The notes under the pieces are model-generated. The model saw only the letters and a list, made by a program, of their open reading frames with translations. It ran no database searches and was not told the DNA's origin. DNA of 5,994 nucleotides, taken from Bacteroidota bacterium (GTDB taxonomy: Bacteria; Bacteroidota; Bacteroidia; Bacteroidales; VadinHA17). Below are positions 1 through 5,994 of this stretch, in pieces. The DNA lies in assembly GCA_015222065.1 (NCBI GenBank), contig JADFUQ010000134.1, positions 1 through 5,994 on the forward strand, in the 5' to 3' direction. Within the stretch, counting starts at the first letter, position 1. Each line of letters starts with the position of its first letter. The position numbers and the translations under genes are program-made.

Positions 1-453
1 ACAGAGGAAGAACTAATCGATGCTGCCACGTTGTTTGTCCTGTCGAATCCGCAGGCACATACTGTTTGCCTGGATATCCCTAACCTCACTGCTATTAATC
101 CATATCTTAAGCTATCAGGAAAAACATTACAGCCAACACAGGCATCCCTCCTGGAGAATTACACAGAACATTTTGGAACATTAAACTGCCGTATTGGATG
201 TAATGAGTGCGAAAAAGCATGCCCTCACCATCTGCCTGTGAATTCCATTATGCGGTATAATTACTATTTCCAGAATAAAAAACTAGAAAAAGAAGCCATG
301 CAACTTTATGCAAACATTCCGGGTAATAATGCAGATGTCTGCAAAGAATGCCAGGGTTTTTGTGAAGAAGCATGTCCCTATGGGGTTAGTACACGAAGCC
401 TGCTGTCTATAGCTCATCAGAACCTGAGCCTGGATCAGGTAAGTTTTGCATAG
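1..453 (+). CDS. Aldo/keto reductase-like protein, C-terminal ferredoxin-like part (5' end outside window)
   Basis: The reading frame is open from base 1 to the TAG at 451-453, giving 150 residues. The TTG at 31 is an internal codon, not a believable start, so the gene begins upstream of the window. The fragment has two four-cysteine clusters: C63, C67, C70, C74 followed by Pro (CRIGCNECEKACP) and C114, C117, C121, C125 followed by Pro (CKECQGFCEEACP). They are about 40 residues apart, joined by a helical-looking stretch rich in Lys, Glu and Tyr. This arrangement is known from the C-terminal 4Fe-4S extension of the aldo/keto reductase subfamily that carries iron-sulfur clusters. The preceding LSNPQAHTVCLDIPNL resembles the end of an AKR barrel, where family members often read 'vs..i.G..'. 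The NADP-binding barrel and catalytic Tyr/Lys are not in view, so the reductase assignment rests on the tail alone. A different cytoplasmic oxidoreductase with a bicluster ferredoxin tail remains possible. There is no N-terminus to judge export. The gene converges on the sulfatase operon and is probably unrelated to it. Confidence 0.8.
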   Translation, partial: TEEELIDAATLFVLSNPQAHTVCLDIPNLTAINPYLKLSGKTLQPTQASLLENYTEHFGTLNCRIGCNECEKACPHHLPVNSIMRYNYYFQNKKLEKEAMQLYANIPGNNADVCKECQGFCEEACPYGVSTRSLLSIAHQNLSLDQVSFA

Positions 454-486
454 ACTATCGCATACCAGTTCTATGCATATTTTTTT
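447..486 (+). terminator. Candidate intrinsic terminator of the reductase gene
   Basis: TGCATAG (447-453) pairs perfectly with CTATGCA (471-477). Inside it, ACT (454-456) can pair with AGT (467-469) around a one-base bulge. A run of seven T (480-486) follows two bases after the stem. The left arm contains the stop codon of the plus-strand gene. The stem is AT-rich and so weak. On the minus strand no T-run follows, so it would not terminate the convergent operon. The position right at a gene end supports the call; the low GC content is the main doubt. Confidence 0.5.
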
Positions 487-500
487 GTCTTCAGGTTTAG

Positions 501-595
501 GTTAATAACGTTATTCATTTTTATTGTATATATCAGCATTTATGATATTGGCAATATGCAGGATTGTTGGGAAAAAATCATTACTGATAACCGGT
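501..595 (-). pseudogene. Sulfatase gene relic: internally deleted, decayed copy of the nearby sulfatase gene
   Basis: Two blocks of the sulfatase gene at 3277-5637 recur here side by side. Bases 523-595 align without gaps to 3670-3742 (66 of 73 identical by eye). Bases 501-522 align to 3267-3288 (21 of 22), which is the end of that gene, its stop codon and the first bases after it. Read on the minus strand, the relic gives PVISNDFFPTILHIANIINA, then DIYNKNE and a TAA at 511-513. The intact gene has PVISDDFFPTILHIAGIINA at residues 633-652 and ends in KKNE. The relic thus joins residue 656 to residue 784 of the parent, omitting 381 bp (127 codons), exactly in frame. It has no start codon, and an in-frame TGA lies upstream at 619-621, so it is not a functional gene. 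Of eight differences in the two blocks, most within the coding part change an amino acid (D to N, G to N, K to I), as expected after loss of selection. It starts about 30 bp after the DUF5916 stop codon. Confidence 0.85.
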
Positions 596-625
596 ATTGT
601 AAGCTGGGAAAAGTAAATTCAGTAG

Positions 626-3256
626 TTAAACAGAAAACCAGAAATTAAGCTTTACCATAAATACATTGTTGCCCTTTATACCGAACAGATCGCCGGCGAT
701 ATCCCTTACCGGATTATAAACTGATTCCCATCCGGAACGGTCGTGAGACCATACTACATATAATGTGGATCCCAGTTTATACTCCCACCGGAATACCAGG
801 TTTGATCTGAATTGCATGAAACTGAAATCGGGATTTCTGAAACTCAAAGTTTCTGAATTTATATCGAAGGCATAATTACCCGATGTAACATCATAGCTGA
901 CATCCAGGTATTCCAAACGCTTATTTATATCCTTTGATGATGCCTGATCCACCCGTCGGAAGGAATCGTATTTACCAACAGAATAATAAGGACTTCCATA
1001 ATACTGGAGAGATAGTTCGGGAGTTAAAAATAACTCACTCCTGAAAGTGAATGATGTGGTATGGCGATCTATATTCCCTACAATATATTCGTTGGTTGTA
1101 TTCCCGGAAATGGTTGTCACATATTGCTGGTGGTACCGGCGTTGATCCAGATCTGCAGAACCACTGATTTTAAGTTTTTTTATGGGAAGCCAGGTTACGC
1201 TCAATTGTAGAAAATCCTGACTGGCATTCTTCATACCAAATGCTGTATGATGGAATCCAATACCGGCATAAATATCCTTGGAGCTGTTAGATACAACTGA
1301 TATTTCTATACTGTGTTGTCCATCATTCCGCAGGGCCGGTCCTCCTCTCAATTCCCGGATATCAAGATGCGAAAAGTCATAACGCAAATTCAGATTGAAT
1401 CTCCAGAGCTTGTTGTTTATGGATTTGAAATTGACGCCAATCTGATTCCCGGTATTCTCACCACCAAAACTCCATAGTACCTCCTGGTGAAGCTGAAGGG
1501 TATAGTTCCTGATCCACTTCTTAGGTTCATTCATATCGTATGATATTTCAAATCGCTGTCCGAAAAAATCAGACTGCCTGATATATCCCATATCGTTCAG
1601 GTTGAGACCCGGACTCCGGTATTGCCCCTGCAGGTTGAAATTCCAATTTCCTCCTTTTTTTCCTGCACTTATAAGACCTCCATGGCCTGATAAGTGCTCC
1701 GCAAGACTGTCCACTTCAATATAATCTGCATCGGGCCGTTGAAACCTGTGGTTATGTGCCATTTGCTTTTTGAGTATTACTGCCGGCGAGCCGTTTAATT
1801 GACTTGCAATAGTTTTTACTTCCAGAAAATAATTCCGGTTTTTCCAGTGATGAAGCAAATCGAAACCCCCGCTGATGACATTTGAAGGAAGCAGCTCACT
1901 ACTTACCGAATCTTCTGAAATCCTGTTCACAAAGCTGAATACTCCTCCTACAATGGTATTCCCCTCCCGGAACTCTCTTTTTATTCGTGAAGCCATATAA
2001 TTACTCGCAGGCGCAACCCGTATTTCTTTCTCCAGTCCCATCTCATTTGTTGCTTTACCAAATGCCTCGGTTGTTAGCCCATTTACAAATCCTACAGACA
2101 ATCCCTTCTTACTTTTACCGGTCAGTTTTACAGAACCGAGAATCGTGGTCCGGTCAGGGATTTCTGAAATCTCCCAGGAATGATATTTTTCGGGAAAAAA
2201 AGGAGCACTACCTATTCTCCTTGAATAGTATGGAATATCTCCATCCATTTCATAATCAAATATTTCATTCCCTTCCAGGAAGAATGGTCTTTTCTCCTCA
2301 AAGAACGTTTCAAAAGAAGTGAGGTTTAAAACGGACGGATCTGCTTCCACCTGCCCAAAATCAGGATTTATCGAAAGATCAAGTGTATAGTCACTGCTAA
2401 TCCCCACTTTCGCGTCAATACCTCCGTTTAATTTAAAGGGATCAGCGTTTTCTTTTTCCTGAAATTTAGCAAGTGAACTCAGTGCATATGGCAGGAATTC
2501 TACCTGTCGGGAATTTCTTATATTTTTCACTCCCTTCAATTCACCAAAAAGGTAAACCATCGCAGGAGCTTCCCTTGGGATATACTGCCAGTTAACATAT
2601 TCATGTTTCCTCGATATTCCCCGCCAAACATGCATTCCCCATACATGCTCTTCCCGGTTTGTATATCGTATCTGGCTGAAGGGGATTTTCATTTCAGCAA
2701 TCCATCCTGTATCATTCCTGGAGGTAGCTCCATCCCAAACCGCATCCCAGTTAATATCAAATTGAGTATCTCCAATGTGTTTAACATCCATTTTCTGTCC
2801 GGCTGCACTCAAACAGAATTCAAATGCAGTTCTTTTATCAAAGTAACTATCAATGGCAATTCCTGTCATGTCACCAGTATATCCATCACGGTTACCGAAG
2901 ATATCCCTTATCTTATCCGGTTCCTTATCATGACAAATAATAGCAACAAAAAGGTTGGACCGGTCATACAATACCTTTATGTATGTGGTTTCACTAGCTT
3001 TTGAACCTCCATGAGGTTGCTGTTGAGTGAAATTACTTTGCCACTCCCCCAGACTCCATATTTCATCATCAAGCAATCCGTCAATTTTTGGAGGTGGATA
3101 CCGGCCAATATTTTCTGTTTGATATACCCGCTTATTATTCAGAAGAGAATCAATGTTCTGGGATTTAATATCCGGTGTAATAAGCAGAAAAAGGAAAAGG
3201 GGCGGTATCTGAAAATTCCTATTGCTTTGTAAAAGTTTATTAGCTGTATATATCAT
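626..3256 (-). CDS. Exported CBM9-like / DUF5916 outer-membrane beta-barrel protein
   Basis: This 876-aa protein starts at the ATG at 3254-3256. The start is chosen because it gives an export signal: a Lys/Arg/Asn-containing head followed by the hydrophobic core PPLFLFLLIT, with likely cleavage near residues 32-34 (KSQ/N). Residues about 55-240 resemble the carbohydrate-binding family 9-like domain that begins these proteins: IDGLLDDEIW at 58-67, LYDRSNLFVAI in the next strands, and GWIAEMKIPFSQIRY at 184-198. Residues about 250-876 match DUF5916, with its hallmark stretch SINPDFGQVEADPSVLNLTS at 295-314 followed by FFEEKRPFFLEG, and NLNDMGYIRQSDF further on. The rest is alternating polar/aromatic strands ending in VFMVKLNFWFSV, typical of an outer-membrane barrel. 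Length is normal for the family, and no frameshift is seen. The function of DUF5916 proteins is not established; ligand binding or transport at the outer membrane is inference. The start lies 20 bp after the sulfatase stop, so the two are probably co-transcribed. No Shine-Dalgarno sequence is visible, which is usual in Bacteroidota. Confidence 0.9.
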   Translation of the reverse strand: MIYTANKLLQSNRNFQIPPLFLFLLITPDIKSQNIDSLLNNKRVYQTENIGRYPPPKIDGLLDDEIWSLGEWQSNFTQQQPHGGSKASETTYIKVLYDRSNLFVAIICHDKEPDKIRDIFGNRDGYTGDMTGIAIDSYFDKRTAFEFCLSAAGQKMDVKHIGDTQFDINWDAVWDGATSRNDTGWIAEMKIPFSQIRYTNREEHVWGMHVWRGISRKHEYVNWQYIPREAPAMVYLFGELKGVKNIRNSRQVEFLPYALSSLAKFQEKENADPFKLNGGIDAKVGISSDYTLDLSINPDFGQVEADPSVLNLTSFETFFEEKRPFFLEGNEIFDYEMDGDIPYYSRRIGSAPFFPEKYHSWEISEIPDRTTILGSVKLTGKSKKGLSVGFVNGLTTEAFGKATNEMGLEKEIRVAPASNYMASRIKREFREGNTIVGGVFSFVNRISEDSVSSELLPSNVISGGFDLLHHWKNRNYFLEVKTIASQLNGSPAVILKKQMAHNHRFQRPDADYIEVDSLAEHLSGHGGLISAGKKGGNWNFNLQGQYRSPGLNLNDMGYIRQSDFFGQRFEISYDMNEPKKWIRNYTLQLHQEVLWSFGGENTGNQIGVNFKSINNKLWRFNLNLRYDFSHLDIRELRGGPALRNDGQHSIEISVVSNSSKDIYAGIGFHHTAFGMKNASQDFLQLSVTWLPIKKLKISGSADLDQRRYHQQYVTTISGNTTNEYIVGNIDRHTTSFTFRSELFLTPELSLQYYGSPYYSVGKYDSFRRVDQASSKDINKRLEYLDVSYDVTSGNYAFDINSETLSFRNPDFSFMQFRSNLVFRWEYKLGSTLYVVWSHDRSGWESVYNPVRDIAGDLFGIKGNNVFMVKLNFWFSV

Positions 3257-3276
3257 AACAGAGCCTGTTATTAACG

Positions 3277-5637
3277 TTATTCATTTTTTTTGCCATTTTC
3301 TAAAACAGAGGGATATGGAACCGGTTTCAATGTTTCCCTGTCAACCGGAGTTTGAGCTTTTACGGAAATAAGATATTCCCGTAATTCTCTGCATAATTCA
3401 TCTGCTTTCTCCCGATTCTGTTCCAGTAAATTTTTCTTTTCACCAATATCATTTTTTAAATTGTACAATTCCACCCGCCCTTTCTCATAACCATATATCA
3501 GTTTCCAGTCACCATTGCGTATAGCACTAAATGGTTTAATTGTTGGATCTGTCTCCCGTAATCCTTTCCATCCCCAATAATGAGGGTAATGCCATACGAG
3601 CGGATTGTTTCGTATAAAATCATCCGTTTGTTTAAGAAGCGGTGTAAGGTCTTTACCGTCAATATTTTCATTGTACTTATCAGCATTTATGATACCGGCA
3701 ATATGCAGGATTGTGGGAAAAAAATCATCACTGATAACCGGTTCATGGCAAACAGTTCCGGGTTCAACCACACCAGGCCAATAAACTATCATCGGTACAC
3801 GATATCCTCCTTCGCGACTTGATCCTTTTCCGCTGCTTAATGGATAGTTGGTTGTGGGCGGTCCTTGATGGGAAACCAGACCACCGTTATCTGACATGAA
3901 TAAAATAACAGTTTTACCGGCAATATTTTCTTCTTCCAGCTTTTTCATGATCTTTCCCAGGCTCCAATCCACACTTTCGATCATAGAAGCATATTGCGCC
4001 TGAGTTTCTTGTTTACCTTCTTCCCGGAATTTTTCCACAAGGCCGGGATGTCCCTGGATAGGTGTATGCACCGCATAGTGCGATATATCCAGAAAAAAAG
4101 GTCTCGTAGGATCCATGTTTAATTTTTCGATCAGACGAAGGGCTTTATAGGTCAGGGCCTCATTAAGATACAGACTGTCAGAAAAATATTCGTGCAGATC
4201 GATCATTTGCGAATCTCTCTTTGCATCTCCATAAGGAACATAATAGCTTCCCGGACTTCCCCTGTGGTTTCCGGCTATACTTATATCAAACCCAAGGTTA
4301 TGAGGATCGGCGCCTTCAGTTCCCTCTTTACCAAAATGGGCTTTGCCGATAAAAGCTGTATTGTAACCGTTTTCCTTAAGTATTTTGGGTAATAAAATAT
4401 CGGTTCTATGTAAACCTCTAACGTTCCATTCCGGGATCAGATATTTCTGGTTTTCTGCCGGATGGTTTCCCCCGCCGGGTATCCAGTTAGTGATTCGCGA
4501 CCTTGCAGGATTTTTGCCGGTGAGCAAACTGGTTCTTGTTGGGGAACAAACCGGGCTTGCTGCGTAAGCATTTGTAAACTTCATACCTGCAGCCGCCAGC
4601 CGCTCCATCTGTGGTGTTTTTTGATACTTGTTGTTTTGTGTAGAATCTGTCCAAAAAGGAACAGAAGTATCTGTCCAGCCCATATCATCAACCAAAAAAA
4701 GGATGATATTTGGATGTTCTGTGCTTTCCGGATCATTACTTCCCAATATCAGATCATAAGCTCTGCCTGGCACTTTTACCCGGAATGTTTCAATACAACC
4801 ACGGTCGGCAACAGTTACAAAACAGGATTTACCATCTGGTCCGCCGAAAGCAATGTTGGTAACATTCTTACCCTGCAGTATTATCTCTTTCAGGACCACT
4901 CCTTCCGGTGACAGAATAACAATTGTTCCTTTTCCAAAACGGGTAACATACAGGTTCCCATTTATATCACAACGCATACCATCAAGACCATGATTTTCAA
5001 ACTGAAAGAACAACCTCTTGTTGCTTATATTTCCTGAAGTATCAAGATTATAAACCCAGATTTTACGCTGAATACTTTCATTAACATACAAATGTTTTTC
5101 ATCTGCACTAACCTCCACCCCATTTGTTGTTCCCATATTTTTTTCAAGCAGATGCACAGATCCGTCCGGATCAATTCGCCATAGCATCCCTGTGGAATCG
5201 CTCCAGTTAGGATCGCTTGCATATAAACGGCCTTTCCCATCAATCGCCAGATCATTAGGTTGGTTCATAACGGGTTGATGTGCGAAAACTGAAACTTCCC
5301 GGGTATCCATATCAACTTTCAATATATTATGCCCGGTATAATCCGCCACATACATATTTCCCCGGTTATCAAACCTGATCCCGTTACCAATGCTTCTCTC
5401 AGGCAATTCAACGAACAATTCCGAATGACCGTCAATAAATATTTTTCCTATGGTACCTTGCTTTTCATAATTCACAGCATACAAATTCCCTTCATGGTCA
5501 ACAGCAGGACCTTCAACACCTGAAGTAAACGTGCCCGGTTCAGTTACATCCGTTGCTCCCTCCTGCCGGCATGATACTACCAGAAAAGAAACCAGGAATA
5601 GCAATAGTAATGCCCCTTCTGGATAATACTTAGTCAT
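3277..5637 (-). CDS. Lipoprotein fusing an SMP-30/gluconolactonase-like propeller to a type I sulfatase
   Basis: The 786-aa protein begins at the ATG at 5635-5637, which places a hydrophobic signal and lipobox VVSC (lipidated Cys23) at the N-terminus. Residues about 30-290 form an SMP-30/gluconolactonase-like six-bladed propeller with repeated blade motifs (GNLYAVNY, GNMYVADY, GRLYASDP, GNLYVTRF). Candidate metal ligands E42, N128, N172 and D219 are present with spacing like that of E18, N103, N154 and D204 in human SMP-30. After a linker (about 285-308), residues 309-760 are a sulfatase: NIILFLVDDMGW with metal-binding D317/D318; signature PVCSPTRTSLLTG with C364, the residue converted to formylglycine, and R368; GYNTAFIGKAHFG with K432 and H434; H524; SDNGG with D583/N584; and K604. 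All expected active-site residues are present. The usual Trp in GKWH is Ala433. The family hydrolyses sulfate esters, here probably on a glycan in the periplasm or at the cell surface; the substrate is unknown. A cysteine-type sulfatase needs a maturation enzyme, which is not in this window. The ITNWIPGGG motif recalls SulfAtlas S1_16 members (tentative). Confidence 0.92.
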   Translation of the reverse strand: MTKYYPEGALLLLFLVSFLVVSCRQEGATDVTEPGTFTSGVEGPAVDHEGNLYAVNYEKQGTIGKIFIDGHSELFVELPERSIGNGIRFDNRGNMYVADYTGHNILKVDMDTREVSVFAHQPVMNQPNDLAIDGKGRLYASDPNWSDSTGMLWRIDPDGSVHLLEKNMGTTNGVEVSADEKHLYVNESIQRKIWVYNLDTSGNISNKRLFFQFENHGLDGMRCDINGNLYVTRFGKGTIVILSPEGVVLKEIILQGKNVTNIAFGGPDGKSCFVTVADRGCIETFRVKVPGRAYDLILGSNDPESTEHPNIILFLVDDMGWTDTSVPFWTDSTQNNKYQKTPQMERLAAAGMKFTNAYAASPVCSPTRTSLLTGKNPARSRITNWIPGGGNHPAENQKYLIPEWNVRGLHRTDILLPKILKENGYNTAFIGKAHFGKEGTEGADPHNLGFDISIAGNHRGSPGSYYVPYGDAKRDSQMIDLHEYFSDSLYLNEALTYKALRLIEKLNMDPTRPFFLDISHYAVHTPIQGHPGLVEKFREEGKQETQAQYASMIESVDWSLGKIMKKLEEENIAGKTVILFMSDNGGLVSHQGPPTTNYPLSSGKGSSREGGYRVPMIVYWPGVVEPGTVCHEPVISDDFFPTILHIAGIINADKYNENIDGKDLTPLLKQTDDFIRNNPLVWHYPHYWGWKGLRETDPTIKPFSAIRNGDWKLIYGYEKGRVELYNLKNDIGEKKNLLEQNREKADELCRELREYLISVKAQTPVDRETLKPVPYPSVLENGKKNE

Positions 5638-5775
5638 CTTGGAATATTGTAATATAGATTAAAACGTTAAAATTCACCATTTAAATAATAAATATCGAAC
5701 AAGGAACACCGATTTTAGATTTTAGAAATAATCATGGATTAATATAAACTTCAAAATTCGTCATTCGTTAACTTA

Positions 5776-5795
5776 GCCCCAATAGCTATCGGGGC
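5776..5795. repeat. GC-rich near-perfect 20-bp palindrome
   Basis: GCCCC (5776-5780) pairs with GGGGC (5791-5795), and the centre ATAGCTAT (5782-5789) is itself a palindrome. Only A5781/C5790 fails to pair. It stands out as the one GC-rich block in an AT-rich spacer. No T-run follows on either strand, so it is not a standard terminator. From memory, palindromes built on CCGATAGCTATCGG are frequent between genes in Bacteroidota genomes, so this may be a dispersed element and not a site specific to this operon. Confidence 0.7.
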
Positions 5796-5861
5796 GATCT
5801 CACCGAAGGTAATCCTTGTTCATTATTCATCTTAACGACTGTATATTCATGTATTGACAAG

Positions 5862-5894
5862 TGCGAAACATAAATAATTAACTGACGTTTCGCA
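5862..5894. repeat. 8-bp inverted repeat, possible operator or hairpin
   Basis: TGCGAAAC (5862-5869) and GTTTCGCA (5887-5894) are perfect inverted copies separated by a 17-bp AT-rich spacer. The dyad lies about 225-257 bp upstream of the sulfatase start codon, too far to overlap a typical core promoter unless the transcript has a long leader. It could be a regulator site, an RNA hairpin in a long leader, or part of a decayed repeat. Neither strand carries a T-run after it. Confidence 0.45.
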
Positions 5895-5994
5895 GATGAA
5901 ATAAATACTTCTATCTTAATTAGTTACAAAAACAATAATTTGCATAAAGTGCATAATATCAAATAAATAAACAATTCCATTTTTAAAATATCGA

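Larger units (their letters stand above)
5638..5994. other. AT-rich intergenic leader upstream of the sulfatase operon
   Basis: This 357-bp stretch has no credible ORF in either direction and must hold the promoter of the minus-strand operon. I looked on the minus strand for the Bacteroidota promoter pattern (TTG, about 19 bases, TAnnTTTG) and found no good match, so no promoter is called. It contains a GC-rich palindrome (5776-5795), an 8-bp dyad (5862-5894), a 9-bp inverted pair GAACAAGGA (5697-5705) / TCCTTGTTC (5813-5821), and TGCATAA repeated at 5941-5947 and 5950-5956. The low-complexity style (ATATCGAACAAGG, ATTCGTCATTCGTTAAC) resembles decayed dispersed intergenic repeats of Bacteroidota genomes, but that is recollection and has not been checked. 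Confidence 0.6.

Noticed and set aside
31..453. A complete 140-aa protein starting at the TTG at 31
   Set aside because: The frame is open upstream to base 1 with family-like sequence, so the TTG is an internal Leu codon of a larger, truncated gene.
447..477. Use of the same hairpin as a terminator for the minus-strand operon
   Set aside because: On the minus strand the stem is followed by AAAACTT, not a T-run, and it lies past the relic, about 150 bp after the DUF5916 stop.
596..625. Extension of the sulfatase relic further upstream towards the DUF5916 stop codon
   Set aside because: Comparison with 3743-3772 shows only scattered matches needing gaps; the recognisable copy ends at about 595.
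2603..3004. A 133-aa plus-strand ORF with several neighbours of similar size
   Set aside because: These lie opposite the DUF5916 gene, whose family match covers the whole region; no independent coding evidence is seen.
4462..4911. A 149-aa plus-strand ORF
   Set aside because: It lies wholly antisense inside the sulfatase gene, has a cysteine-rich composition without any recognisable domain, and is a shadow of the minus-strand coding sequence.
5854..5882. Plus-strand TTGACA at 5854-5859 as a sigma-70 type -35 box
   Set aside because: No convincing -10 element follows at 16-18 bp, Bacteroidota use a different promoter pattern, and no plus-strand gene follows within the window.

Overview
This window looks like chromosomal DNA from a member of the Bacteroidota. 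The reasons are an AT-rich composition, gene starts without a visible Shine-Dalgarno sequence, a lipoprotein sulfatase next to a DUF5916-type outer-membrane protein, and loosely packed AT-rich spacers with small palindromes. No rRNA, tRNA, CRISPR array or transposase is visible.

Layout. Bases 1-453 (+) are the last 150 codons of an aldo/keto reductase-like protein that ends in a C-terminal ferredoxin-type iron-sulfur region. A candidate hairpin terminator overlaps its stop codon. Bases 454-625 are a convergent spacer. It is not empty: 501-595 is a decayed, internally deleted copy of the sulfatase gene that lies about 2.7 kb away in the same window. Bases 626-3256 (-) encode an 876-aa exported protein with a CBM9-like N-terminal domain and a DUF5916 beta-barrel region. 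Bases 3277-5637 (-) encode a 786-aa predicted lipoprotein that fuses an SMP-30/gluconolactonase-like beta-propeller to a type I (formylglycine) sulfatase. Bases 5638-5994 are an AT-rich leader region with two clear dyads and no gene.

The two minus-strand genes are separated by only 20 bp and are probably one transcription unit, sulfatase first. Both products carry export signals. The simplest picture is cell-envelope processing of a sulfated substrate, possibly a polysaccharide: sulfate removal by the sulfatase domain, a possible lactone hydrolase activity in the propeller, and an outer-membrane barrel with a carbohydrate-binding-like domain. The substrate cannot be read from the sequence. 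The reductase faces the other way and looks unrelated.

The most informative observations are the two-domain SMP-30/sulfatase fusion, with the key residues of both halves intact, and the sulfatase gene relic just past the end of the operon. The relic implies that a second, related sulfatase gene once lay downstream of the DUF5916 gene and was removed by deletion.
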